Source: Psychrobacter urativorans
Lineage (GTDB): Bacteria; Pseudomonadota; Gammaproteobacteria; Pseudomonadales; Moraxellaceae
Direction of reading: 5' to 3'
NCBI RefSeq assembly: GCF_904846695.1
Contig: NZ_CAJHBR010000007.1
Coordinates: 62,001 to 126,000, forward strand
Length of the DNA: 64,000 nt
Under the pieces are notes generated by a model. The model did no database searches. It saw nothing but the letters and a program-made list of their open reading frames with translations, and was not told where the DNA came from. The position numbers were made by a program, and so were the translations under genes. Below, one piece after another: positions 17,869 to 26,158 of this stretch (position 1 is the stretch's first letter; every line of letters begins with the position of its first letter).

Positions 17869-18999
17869 ATGTCTCGATGCTATACCTTAAAGCCTAAAAA
17901 AAGTTCCAGCTTATTGATGCCTCTTTTGCCTGCTTTAGCACTCAAAGCAACAGTAGGATGGCTGCTCAGTAGTTCGCTGCTGTTAGTGCTTACTTTGCCA
18001 ACAGCACAAGCTGCGAGCTGCAAAGCGCCCAAAAGTTATTATAAGAACGTCGCTTGTACTTCTATGAGCGGTTATTTTTTGGCCAGTAAAGATTATGGTG
18101 CACCAGTAGCTCTTATCGATAGCAAAGGCAAGCCGGTAGTTGATTTATCAGCCTATCAAAAAGTTGCTGCCGACAAAATAGCTGCCGGGTTAATACCAGT
18201 ACAGCGTAGTGGCCGTGTTGGTTATGTCAATATGCAAGGTCAAACTATTATCCCGCTGATATACGATGTGTTAGCAGAGTCTAGAGGCTGGGCACGAGCC
18301 GCTTCTGAAGGACGTATTGTAGTCAAAAAAGGTGGTAACTATGGGGTGATCGATAATAGCAATCAAACTATTGTGCCTTTTTCCTCAGCCTTTAGTGATA
18401 TTGATAACTATAGTAATGGGGTTGCCAAAGCCCGTAAGAATAAAGTCAATATCAAGCTGGATAGCAAAGGCAATACTATTAGCGAGCCTAGTAGTACTAA
18501 TGCTAACAATGCTAATGCTAACAACGCTAACAATACTAACAACGCTAATGGCAATAGTAGTAATGGCAATAGTAGTAATGCCAATGGCAATAATACTAAG
18601 GCGGGGTCTGCGCAAGCATCGGCATTGGCAATAGACAAGCCACTAGCAAGCTCCACCGCAGTAACGTCCAAAACTTTTACTACTTTAAAAGCCGATCAGC
18701 AAGACGGTAAATGGGGCTTTGTTGATGAGCAAAAAACCATCATGATTACTTATTCGTTCGATGAAGTAAGACCTTTCTCGGAAGGACTGGCTGGGGTACG
18801 TATTAACAATAAATGGGGGTTCTTAAATTTAGGCGGTGAGCTGGTTATCCCATTTAACTTTAGCAATAGTGAGGAGACTCAGAATGCTGAGAACGCCTCG
18901 ATGTTTATTTTTAACCAAGGTAAAGCTTGGATCGGTACTCTAAATAACGGCGCTAAGATCTGTATAGGCACGCAAGGCAATGTTGTCGATTGCGATTAA
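17869..18999 (+). CDS. Exported WG-repeat protein with Asn-rich linker
   Basis: Exported protein of 376 residues. An N-terminal hydrophobic segment (VGWLLSSSLLLVLTLPTAQAAS) fits a signal peptide cut after AQA. WG/KWG-type repeats (RSGRVGYVNMQGQTIIPL, KGGNYGVIDNSNQTIVPF, DGKWGFVDEQKTIMITYSF, NNKWGFLNLGGELVIPF) lie in two blocks separated by about 50 residues rich in Asn and Ser (NANNANANNANN). WG-repeat proteins often form beta propellers that bind other molecules; no specific role can be assigned. ATG at 17869 with AGG upstream is preferred over the in-frame TTG at 17824. Confidence 0.75.
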   Translation: MSRCYTLKPKKSSSLLMPLLPALALKATVGWLLSSSLLLVLTLPTAQAASCKAPKSYYKNVACTSMSGYFLASKDYGAPVALIDSKGKPVVDLSAYQKVAADKIAAGLIPVQRSGRVGYVNMQGQTIIPLIYDVLAESRGWARAASEGRIVVKKGGNYGVIDNSNQTIVPFSSAFSDIDNYSNGVAKARKNKVNIKLDSKGNTISEPSSTNANNANANNANNTNNANGNSSNGNSSNANGNNTKAGSAQASALAIDKPLASSTAVTSKTFTTLKADQQDGKWGFVDEQKTIMITYSFDEVRPFSEGLAGVRINNKWGFLNLGGELVIPFNFSNSEETQNAENASMFIFNQGKAWIGTLNNGAKICIGTQGNVVDCD

Positions 19000-19036
19000 C
19001 CACTAGGGTTAGCTCTATAATAGTGTTTTAAACAGC

Positions 19037-19084
19037 AAAAAAAGGGTGAGGCTTATATATTATTTATAAGTCTCACCCTTTTTT
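19037..19084. terminator. Bidirectional terminator between WG-repeat and hydrolase genes
   Basis: AAAAAAGGGTGAG pairs with CTCACCCTTTTTT, and the stem extends over further A/T pairs. It lies between converging genes. Confidence 0.92.
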
Positions 19085-19107
19085 AATTTCCAGCATCTTC
19101 TGAATAA

Positions 19108-20139
19108 TTAGTACAGTAAATGCTTGCTTATCAAATCAACTAAATATGGCTGATAGTAGGCAGGGATATCATGAGCCATACCATCAATCAGATGAAAGCT
19201 GGCTTTAGGAATAGTCTTAGCTACTACCCGACCTTGCGAGGAGGGCAATAGGCCATCAGCACTACCGTGAATGACGATAGTCGGTGCTTTGACTTGCTTA
19301 CTAAAACGCGCAATAGAGCCCGATGATAGGATAGCATTGAGTTGTTGTACGGTTCCTAACGGATGAAAGTTGCGCTGATAACGTAACTTGGCAATCTCAC
19401 GCACAGTACGGACATTGACATGACCGGGCGTCCCTACAGTCTTCATGAACCAGACGCTGTGCCGAACGATATCACGTTCAGAATGGCTTTCCGGTCTATT
19501 GATCAAAGTATAGAGCTGCTTAGGTCGTGGTGGCTTTAAAAATGCCCGATTGGTAGTAGTGAACATCAATACCATACGATCTATTAAGCTGGGATAGCGA
19601 GCAGCGACAATTTGGGCAATCATACCACCCATCGAGGCTCCTAATAAATGTGTTCTTTTTAGTTGTAACACCTTTATCAGACGTACCGTATCCTCTGCCA
19701 TATCGGTCAAATTATAAGCGACTTGTGCTGATTTATTGGATAGACCTGTCTGCAAGCGTAGCATCATTTTGAGTTGGCTGATTCGTGGCAATCCTTCGAT
19801 TTGAACTTTAGAGGATAAGCCGATATCACGATTATCAAAACGAATCACAAAAAACCCAGCATTAATCAGACGCTTGATAAAATCATCTGGCCAAAAGATC
19901 ATTTGTGAGCCTAGACCCATCACCATCAATAATGGGGGATGGTCTGGATTACCACCGGCTTCGACACACAGCTTAATATTATCGCCGATATCGATCATGG
20001 CCTGATAAAGGTGCTCACTTAAGTCAGAGGTACGCCAATTATGCGCACCGAACTTCTCCCATGCAGGATTTGGATAGTAAGCTGTTTCTGTCGCCACGTC
20101 AGCAACCTTATCTTGGCTTGATTTATTTGAGTGGATCAT
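19108..20139 (-). CDS. Alpha/beta hydrolase (esterase)
   Basis: Alpha/beta-fold hydrolase of 343 residues. The nucleophile elbow is LLGASMGGMIAQ (catalytic Ser in GASMGG), the acid lies in IHGSADGLLP, and the histidine is in DGMAHDIPAYY. The oxyanion-hole segment is LLMVMGLGSQMIFWPDDF. It follows the rubredoxin gene by 28 bases in the same direction. This resembles the rubA-rubB-estB arrangement of Acinetobacter without a rubredoxin reductase between them, so an EstB-like carboxylesterase is the best guess. GGGAGAT precedes the ATG. Confidence 0.83.
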   Translation of the reverse strand: MIHSNKSSQDKVADVATETAYYPNPAWEKFGAHNWRTSDLSEHLYQAMIDIGDNIKLCVEAGGNPDHPPLLMVMGLGSQMIFWPDDFIKRLINAGFFVIRFDNRDIGLSSKVQIEGLPRISQLKMMLRLQTGLSNKSAQVAYNLTDMAEDTVRLIKVLQLKRTHLLGASMGGMIAQIVAARYPSLIDRMVLMFTTTNRAFLKPPRPKQLYTLINRPESHSERDIVRHSVWFMKTVGTPGHVNVRTVREIAKLRYQRNFHPLGTVQQLNAILSSGSIARFSKQVKAPTIVIHGSADGLLPSSQGRVVAKTIPKASFHLIDGMAHDIPAYYQPYLVDLISKHLLY

Positions 20140-20167
20140 GATATCTCCCGCTTAGCATGTCATCTAC

Positions 20168-20332
20168 TTAGATTTCCATCATTTCAAAATCTAACTTGCC
20201 AACACCACATTCAGGACAAGTCCAATCATCAGGAATATCTTCCCATTTAGTGCCAGGAGCGATGCCTTCTTCAGAGCAACCTAGTTCTTCATCGTAGATC
20301 CAGCCACAGACAATACATTCATAACGTTTCAT
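20168..20332 (-). CDS. rubA: Rubredoxin
   Basis: Small electron carrier of 54 residues with one iron held by four cysteines: CIVCGWIYDEELG and CPECGVGKLDFEM give the two CxxC knuckles. The spacing and the WxDIPDDWTCPxCG motif are diagnostic. In relatives it passes electrons to alkane hydroxylases or other oxygenases; no such partner lies nearby. AGGACGG precedes the ATG. It is co-directional with the hydrolase gene and probably co-transcribed with it. Confidence 0.95.
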   Translation of the reverse strand: MKRYECIVCGWIYDEELGCSEEGIAPGTKWEDIPDDWTCPECGVGKLDFEMMEI

Positions 20333-20683
20333 ACACCGTCCTATCAATAATTACTATTATGCTTTAAAAGCGTTACTAGCTAAATTTACACCATAAAAAC
20401 GCCCACAGTTTAGCATATAACCGTGCTATATAAAGTTAAGTTTACAGTTGTATATTGGAACTGCAGAGTACTCATTAGCTTATTTTTATATCTGTATTAA
20501 GTTATGGTTTTGTGTCAGCTAGGTTTAGAGCGTATTTGTTCTCAAGTATTAGCTAGCGCTATCCGTCAAAAAAGACCGCAAGATTATGCTATTATATCCA
20601 GCTTTAATTTTTATCTTTTATAAGAGCTTGTCTTATTTAAGGTGAATCTTACATTATTCAAGCCGTCCAAGTTAAGGGTTATT
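20333..20683. other. Intergenic region rubA - apt
   Basis: About 350 A+T-rich bases between divergent genes. No gene or clear regulatory repeat was recognised. Confidence 0.4.
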
Positions 20684-21268
20684 ATGAGTGTTACTACTAC
20701 TGACAAGCAAGCTAAAACCATATCTGAGTCGTCGACTAATCGTAACACCGATAATCTCAATACTGATCATCCGTTTTGGCAAGTCATTCGCACTGTGCCT
20801 AACTTCCCTAAAGCGGGCATCGATTTTTATGATATCACCCCATTACTGCGTAACCACGTTGATGCGGTTATCGATGCTATGCTAGCGTCGCTGCCTGCAG
20901 GATTGATGGAGGAGGTGGATTGTCTAGGGGCTGTTGAAGCTCGCGGATTTGTGTTTGCAAGCTTGCTGGCAGGACGATTGGGCAAAGGCATTATACTGCT
21001 ACGTAAGGCGGGCAAGCTACCGCCACCAGTGGCAAACAAGGCCTACGCGCTAGAGTATGGTAAAGATACGCTAGAGATGCAAAACAATTTGCCCCCTGAG
21101 CGTGTCCTATTAGTTGATGATATTTTGGCAACTGGTGGTACTTTGACTACGGCTTATGAGCTGTGTAAATCAGCTGGTCATACGGTAGTGGGGGCATTAG
21201 TGTTATTAGATCTAGTGGCACTACATGGCGAATTTCCAGTACCTGTTTATACGGTTCTAAAAATTTAA
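20684..21268 (+). CDS. apt: Adenine phosphoribosyltransferase
   Basis: Purine salvage enzyme converting adenine and PRPP to AMP and pyrophosphate, 194 residues. Key parts: IRTVPNFPKAGIDFYDITPLL at the N-terminal hood, GAVEARGFVFASLLAGRLG, KAGKLPPPV and the PRPP loop VLLVDDILATGGT. ATG at 20684 is chosen because AAGGG precedes it; a GTG at 20642 would add 14 residues. The first 25 residues are Ser/Thr/Asn-rich and not part of the fold. Confidence 0.94.
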   Translation: MSVTTTDKQAKTISESSTNRNTDNLNTDHPFWQVIRTVPNFPKAGIDFYDITPLLRNHVDAVIDAMLASLPAGLMEEVDCLGAVEARGFVFASLLAGRLGKGIILLRKAGKLPPPVANKAYALEYGKDTLEMQNNLPPERVLLVDDILATGGTLTTAYELCKSAGHTVVGALVLLDLVALHGEFPVPVYTVLKI

Positions 21269-21347
21269 CACAGCCTGTTATAAATACTATTTAAAAAGCT
21301 TGGGCTGGTAAGAGTAGTGGCTTAAGGTATTTAACAAGTAATAAAGC

Positions 21348-21388
21348 AAAAAAAGCGCCTTGATTATAAAGTCAGGGCGCTTTTTTTT
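21348..21388. terminator. Bidirectional terminator after apt
   Basis: AAAAAAAGCGCC pairs with GGCGCTTTTTTT, extended inward by TGA/TCA, between converging genes. Confidence 0.93.
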
Positions 21389-21469
21389 ATAAATCTACTG
21401 TTTTTAAATCATTGTCTTAGCAGTAATATGCTCAAAGCCATGACTTTACAAAGGATCTATATAGGGGAT

Positions 21470-21907
21470 CTATAATACTACTGATGACAAGCCAGCATAC
21501 TCTGTACCTTTAGACAGTACATAACGCTTGTTGGTTTCGCCATCGGTCAAGAACCCACCAAAAGTCTGTGATACAGCGCTGAACAAAATGATACTTACCG
21601 CGCTCAAAGCTTCTTCGGCTAGAACTTCAGTATGTAATAACTCTTTGGCTTTGGCTACACTGATTACCGCACAGCTCTCGTTTTCACTCAAGCGTGGATT
21701 GGCTTCTTCGTTATAGTTTTTATAGCAAAAGGCGATTGAGATATACTCTTCAGAACCCGCTAACTCAGCTAGATACTGTTGATCAATGTGGCCTGTTGCT
21801 TGGACACACTTAACCGCTGGCTGCTTCTTTAAAGGCTTTAGGCGCTTACTGTGAACGATATGGATAAAAACTTCTTGTGGTTGTTTTTTGGTTTTAGAAT
21901 TTAGCAT
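21470..21907 (-). CDS. Hypothetical protein, 145 residues
   Basis: I do not recognise this family. It has no signal peptide; the N-terminus is basic (MLNSKTKKQPQEVFIHIVHSKRLKPLKKQP). The rest looks like a compact alpha/beta protein with a Gly-rich part near the end (SQTFGGFLTDGETNKRYVLSKG). AAGGATG sits before the ATG, so it is likely translated. It is a single gene between apt and tal with terminator and intergenic gaps on both sides. Confidence 0.7.
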   Translation of the reverse strand: MLNSKTKKQPQEVFIHIVHSKRLKPLKKQPAVKCVQATGHIDQQYLAELAGSEEYISIAFCYKNYNEEANPRLSENESCAVISVAKAKELLHTEVLAEEALSAVSIILFSAVSQTFGGFLTDGETNKRYVLSKGTEYAGLSSVVL

Positions 21908-22267
21908 GGAACATCCTTATTAATTAAAACAGAACCAAATCAATAGTTCAGTCCTGTGAGTAAGTATTACTTGAGTATAATAATACATTGGTTAGCAAAA
22001 TAGGTATTAAGTTTTACTTATAGTGGATTAAAATTACTATTTTATTGAGCTTATCATGCGGTAACTACATTAAGATGAAATAATGGCTGATAAAGACAGT
22101 TTATAGTTATTCTATAATCAGCTAATCATAGTTGAAATATAGACTAAGGACAGGCTAAATAAAGGATAAATGCAGACTTTATAAATACTTTTAGCTAAAT
22201 CAATAGGGGCGTTTTCTTATTTAAAACAAAACCCGTTTAGCTTATAGTTAAAGTCCATACTGATTAA
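21908..22267. other. Intergenic region before the 145-residue gene
   Basis: About 360 A+T-rich bases between two minus-strand genes. It must hold the promoter of the hypothetical gene; no terminator for tal was recognised. Confidence 0.4.
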
Positions 22268-23206
22268 CTAGCGAATAGCCGCTAAAGTCTGCGCCAACTC
22301 ATCGCGTGCACTGATAAAACCATCGATACCTTTGGGTAATAAGTCTTGGGTGACTTTGTCTTGCTGATAGGCTTGGCTGAACTGTTCATGGGTCAAGCTT
22401 ACCTTATTCATAATAGCCATATCAGTTGACATAGTAGGGGATAGCTGACGACTAACCTCAATATCCATTGCTGCTAGCTCATCGATTAAGTTCGGTGCGA
22501 TAGTCAATAAGTCACAACCGGCTAGCGCTAGAATTTGCTCAGCAGAACGGAAGCTGGCGCCCATAACTTGAGTTTTGTAGCCATGCTGTTTGTAATATTG
22601 ATAGATAAGCTTGACCGACTGTACGCCCATATCATCAGAAGCGGGGACATTTTGACGATTCTGTTGGCGTTTTTGCCAGTCTAGAATACGGCCAACAAAT
22701 GGCGATATCAAAGTCACTCCAGCATCAGCACAAGCAATCGCTTGATGTTGCCCAAAGAGCAAGGTCAAATTGCAATGGATATTTTGGGTCTCCAGATAAC
22801 GCGCCGCCTCAATACCTTGCCAAGTCGCCGCCATTTTAATCAATACTCGCTCAGAGTCGATACCGGCTCTATCATAAGCGGCCATAAAATCTAAAGCTTT
22901 GTTGATAGTAGCCTGAGTATCATAAGAGAGTCTAGCATCCACCTCAGTGGATACTCGCCCTTCGATCAACTGCAGAATATCGCAACCAATTTGAATGGTT
23001 AGCGCATCAATAACCGCATCGACATCACCCTGATGACGATTCATCATATCTGCTAGCATTGCATGGTTATCAGGCTGCAGCAGTGCTTTGGTAATCAAGC
23101 TGGGATTGGTAGTAGCGTCGATAGGTTTTAGGCGTGCAATAGCGGCAATATCGCCAGTATCAGCAACAATAGTAGTCATAGTGCGAAGCTGCTGTAGTGC
23201 GCTCAT
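22268..23206 (-). CDS. tal: Transaldolase
   Basis: Non-oxidative pentose phosphate enzyme moving a dihydroxyacetone unit from sedoheptulose-7-phosphate to glyceraldehyde-3-phosphate, 312 residues (E. coli TalB has 317). The Schiff-base lysine is Lys124 in VLIKMAATWQGI. DATTNPSLITKAL, HCNLTLLFGQHQAIACADAG and VMGASFRSAEQILALAGCD are TalB-type signatures. AAGGATT precedes the ATG. Monocistronic by position. Confidence 0.95.
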   Translation of the reverse strand: MSALQQLRTMTTIVADTGDIAAIARLKPIDATTNPSLITKALLQPDNHAMLADMMNRHQGDVDAVIDALTIQIGCDILQLIEGRVSTEVDARLSYDTQATINKALDFMAAYDRAGIDSERVLIKMAATWQGIEAARYLETQNIHCNLTLLFGQHQAIACADAGVTLISPFVGRILDWQKRQQNRQNVPASDDMGVQSVKLIYQYYKQHGYKTQVMGASFRSAEQILALAGCDLLTIAPNLIDELAAMDIEVSRQLSPTMSTDMAIMNKVSLTHEQFSQAYQQDKVTQDLLPKGIDGFISARDELAQTLAAIR

Positions 23207-23556
23207 TGGGAATCCTTAATGTATAATTAATTCAGTGTTTTAGCAGTGTTGCTTTTTTGCTTGCTATTAAGTTTGCGCTGTTAGAAAAATTGCTTTGACA
23301 GGCAATAGTTTGAAACTTTAACATAGTTTAGACTTTAATTTATCTACCAATAGAATACTGAGCGCCAAAGCGTCTGATTTTAAGCTGTTTACCGCATTTA
23401 GCCTATTTACCCGTGGGCACTATGCACAGTTTTTGTTATAGTAGGGGCGACAAGTAAGTTATGCTTTAAGGTCAGGTGATTATCTGCTAATAGCTAAACA
23501 CAGTAGTCTCTTGCAAGCTAATAATCGTTAACAGAAATAATAAAGGATATGCGCTA
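23207..23556. other. Intergenic region tal - pheA
   Basis: About 350 bases between divergent genes. It contains one promoter candidate (listed separately). No leader peptide rich in Phe or Tyr was recognised, so there is no visible sign of attenuation. Confidence 0.4.
23295..23324 (+). promoter_or_regulatory. Candidate sigma70 promoter upstream of pheA
   Basis: A perfect -35 hexamer TTGACA (23295-23300) and a -10-like TAACAT (23319-23324) are spaced by 18 bases. The pheA start is about 230 bases downstream, so this is only a candidate. Confidence 0.3.
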
Positions 23557-24735
23557 ATGAGCGAGCAGTCAGCAGAGCAAAATAATAATTCAAATCCAAG
23601 CGTTGAAGACTCTAACGATATTTCAACTGAGCAAATGGTTCTTAATCGTCTGCGCCAAGATATTGATGCGGTAGACTGTGAAATTCATACGTTGATTAAT
23701 GATCGTGCAAAGCTGGCTCAACAAGTAGCGACTGTCAAAAAATCTCAAGTTGCTAACAGCGATGATCCTTTAGCTCGTGATCCTATTTTTTATCGTCCTG
23801 AGCGTGAAGCGCAAGTATTAAAGGCGGTAATGGCGCGTAATGTCGGTCCAATAGCTGATGAAAAAATGGCTCGTTTGTTTCGAGAGATTATGTCGGTCTG
23901 TCTCGATTTAGAAGCGCCGCAGCGTATTGCCTTTTTAGGGCCTTTAGGAACCTTTACCCACGCCGCTGCTCTAAAGCACTTTGGCAAAGCGGCTGATACT
24001 TTGCCCCTTAGTACTATTACTGACGTCTTTCGCGAAGTAGAAGCGGGCACAGCTATGTACGGGGTAGTACCCGTTGAGAACTCTTCTGAAGGCGTAGTCA
24101 ATCATACTTTGGATGGCTTCTTATCCTCAACTCTAAAGATAATTGGTGAAGTCGAGTTACCTATTCATCAGAACTTTTTAGTTGCTGAGCATACCAAGGT
24201 TGATGGTATTAGCCGTATTTATTCACATCAGCAGTCGCTGGCGCAGTGTCGCCATTGGTTAGATGTCAATTATCCTAATGTCGAGCGTGTCGCAGTTTCT
24301 AGTAATGGTGAAGCGGCCCGACGTCTAAAAAATGAATGGCATTCAGCCGCTATCGCTGGCGATGTTGCCGCAGCAGAGTACGACCTACATAAGTTGTATG
24401 CCAACATTGAAGACAACCCTAGCAACACCACTCGCTTCTTAATCATTGGTCACGAGTCGATTGCTCCCTCAGGGCAAGATAAGACTTCTATCGTAGTATC
24501 AGCTCATGACAAAGCTGGGGCGCTGATCGAAATATTGAAGCCGTTATCGTATCATGGGGTATCGATGACTAGTATCGAGACTCGTCCTGAGCGTCCGAAT
24601 AAATGGGCTTATGTGTTCTTTATTGATATGGATGGTCATATTCAAGACCCTAACGTGAGTGCCGCTATCGCTGATATTCGCCCCTTAGTAAAAGATGTGC
24701 GTATCTTAGGCTCCTATCCAAAAGCGGTGCTATAA
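23557..24735 (+). CDS. pheA: Bifunctional chorismate mutase / prephenate dehydratase
   Basis: Catalyses the two committed steps to phenylpyruvate, 392 residues. Domains: AroQ-type chorismate mutase at about 28-115 (LRQDIDAVDCEIHTLINDRAKLAQQVATVK), prephenate dehydratase at about 127-300 (IAFLGPLGTFTHAAALKHFG, VPVENSSEGVVNHTLDGF, NTTRFLIIG) and an ACT regulatory domain at about 310-390 (KTSIVVSAHDKAGALIEILKP, SIETRPERPNKWAYVFFID). The TRF motif and the ESRP-like segment are the catalytic and Phe-binding sites of the family, so feedback inhibition by Phe is expected. hisC follows after about 95 bases and then tyrA-aroA. Confidence 0.96.
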   Translation: MSEQSAEQNNNSNPSVEDSNDISTEQMVLNRLRQDIDAVDCEIHTLINDRAKLAQQVATVKKSQVANSDDPLARDPIFYRPEREAQVLKAVMARNVGPIADEKMARLFREIMSVCLDLEAPQRIAFLGPLGTFTHAAALKHFGKAADTLPLSTITDVFREVEAGTAMYGVVPVENSSEGVVNHTLDGFLSSTLKIIGEVELPIHQNFLVAEHTKVDGISRIYSHQQSLAQCRHWLDVNYPNVERVAVSSNGEAARRLKNEWHSAAIAGDVAAAEYDLHKLYANIEDNPSNTTRFLIIGHESIAPSGQDKTSIVVSAHDKAGALIEILKPLSYHGVSMTSIETRPERPNKWAYVFFIDMDGHIQDPNVSAAIADIRPLVKDVRILGSYPKAVL

Positions 24736-24831
24736 GCGCTAGTTTAGAACAGCGAAATACTGGAAAAAATAATAAATAGTGCTAGTAATTAATAGCCAGT
24801 CATAGATGGATATACTATCTAAGGATAACTT

Positions 24832-25956
24832 ATGCAGTCCTCGAAAGATTTTGATCAGCCCTCAACACGTCCAGCGCCCGCTTATGACAGTATTCTAGAG
24901 CTGGCAGCTTATCAAACGGGTAAGCCCGTTGAAGAGTTGACACGTGAATATGGGGTCTCAGATGTGGTAAAGCTTGCCAGTAATGAGAATCCGACTGGCT
25001 GCTCGCCTTATGTGACGTTAGCGATTACTGAGCAATTATCTCAGCTGGCGCGTTATCCAGATGGCAATGGCTACTATCTCAAGCAAGCATTGTCCGATTT
25101 TAATAACGTTGCTATTGAATGTATTACTTTGGGTAATGGTTCTAACGATTTGCTCGATATTTTAGCACGCAGTTTCGTCGGTACTAATGACGCTATTGTC
25201 TATAGTCAATATGCCTTTGTGGTGTATTCAATGTTGGCTAAAATGCAGGGCGCAACTGGTATTGAAGTGCCAGCACAGCGTTTCGGTCATGATCTAAAAG
25301 CTATGCGTCAGGCGGTAGAAGACAATCCCAATACTAAAGTTGTGTTCATTGCAAATCCTAACAACCCTACTGGTACTCAGCTAGATCGTGATGAGCTGTA
25401 CCAGTTTGTTGCCAGCTTGCCAACCTCAGTACTAGTAGTATTAGATGAGGCTTATATCGAATATAGCCCTGAAAGTAATAATAGAGCGCTATTAGATGAG
25501 TTCGATAATGTGATTATCGTGCGTACTTTTTCTAAAGCTTACGGGCTGGCAGGATTACGTATTGGTTATGCACTTAGCTCAGCAGCAGTAGCGGATCTAT
25601 TGAACCGTATTCGCCAACCCTTTAACGTCAGTCGTTTGGGATTAGCCGCTGCTGCTGCCGCGTTATCTGATCAGGATTTTATCACAGAAGTACGCCGAAT
25701 CAATGATGGGCAGATGCGTTGGCTAAAAAAACAATTCGATGCGTTAGGCTTAGGCTTTGTTAAATCGCATGCCAATTTTATCATGGTAGAAATAGAAGAT
25801 GCCGCCGTTATCAACCAAGCTTTGCTCGAGCAAGGTGTTATTGTGCGTCCGCTACTAGGCTATGGCTTGGAGAACTGGTTGCGTATTACCGTCGGTTTAG
25901 CCGAAGATAACACCCGTCTGATTGATACCTTGCGGTCTATATTGATTAACGATTAA
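24832..25956 (+). CDS. hisC: Histidinol-phosphate / aromatic aminotransferase
   Basis: PLP-dependent class I/II aminotransferase of 374 residues. Lys235 in RTFSKAYGLAGLRIGY binds PLP; KLASNENPTGCSP, GNGSNDLLDILARSF, NPNNPTGTQ and LDEAYIEY are HisC motifs. Because it sits between pheA and tyrA-aroA, it probably transaminates phenylpyruvate and 4-hydroxyphenylpyruvate or prephenate as well as imidazole-acetol phosphate; this is the usual HisC2/HisHb context and is inferred. AAGGATA precedes the ATG. Confidence 0.93.
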   Translation: MQSSKDFDQPSTRPAPAYDSILELAAYQTGKPVEELTREYGVSDVVKLASNENPTGCSPYVTLAITEQLSQLARYPDGNGYYLKQALSDFNNVAIECITLGNGSNDLLDILARSFVGTNDAIVYSQYAFVVYSMLAKMQGATGIEVPAQRFGHDLKAMRQAVEDNPNTKVVFIANPNNPTGTQLDRDELYQFVASLPTSVLVVLDEAYIEYSPESNNRALLDEFDNVIIVRTFSKAYGLAGLRIGYALSSAAVADLLNRIRQPFNVSRLGLAAAAAALSDQDFITEVRRINDGQMRWLKKQFDALGLGFVKSHANFIMVEIEDAAVINQALLEQGVIVRPLLGYGLENWLRITVGLAEDNTRLIDTLRSILIND

Positions 25957-26158
25957 TTCGCTAATACAATGACTACTAGCTGGCAAGACTTTTTATCTTA
26001 GTGATTAGTTATTAATTCTTGATTACAAGATAACGCCTAGGGTTTTGCTGGCGGTAGCTTTTTACTGCCATTTATACTTACTACTTAACCTTTCAATAAA
26101 CAGATAGTTGAACTTATAACTAAGCTTACAGAGGTGAGTTTGAATAACGGGAACAACC

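Noticed and set aside
18371..18671. Alternative frames over the Asn-rich linker of the WG-repeat protein
   Set aside because: Repeat DNA gives open frames on both strands by composition; only the WG-repeat frame has a signal peptide and domain signatures.
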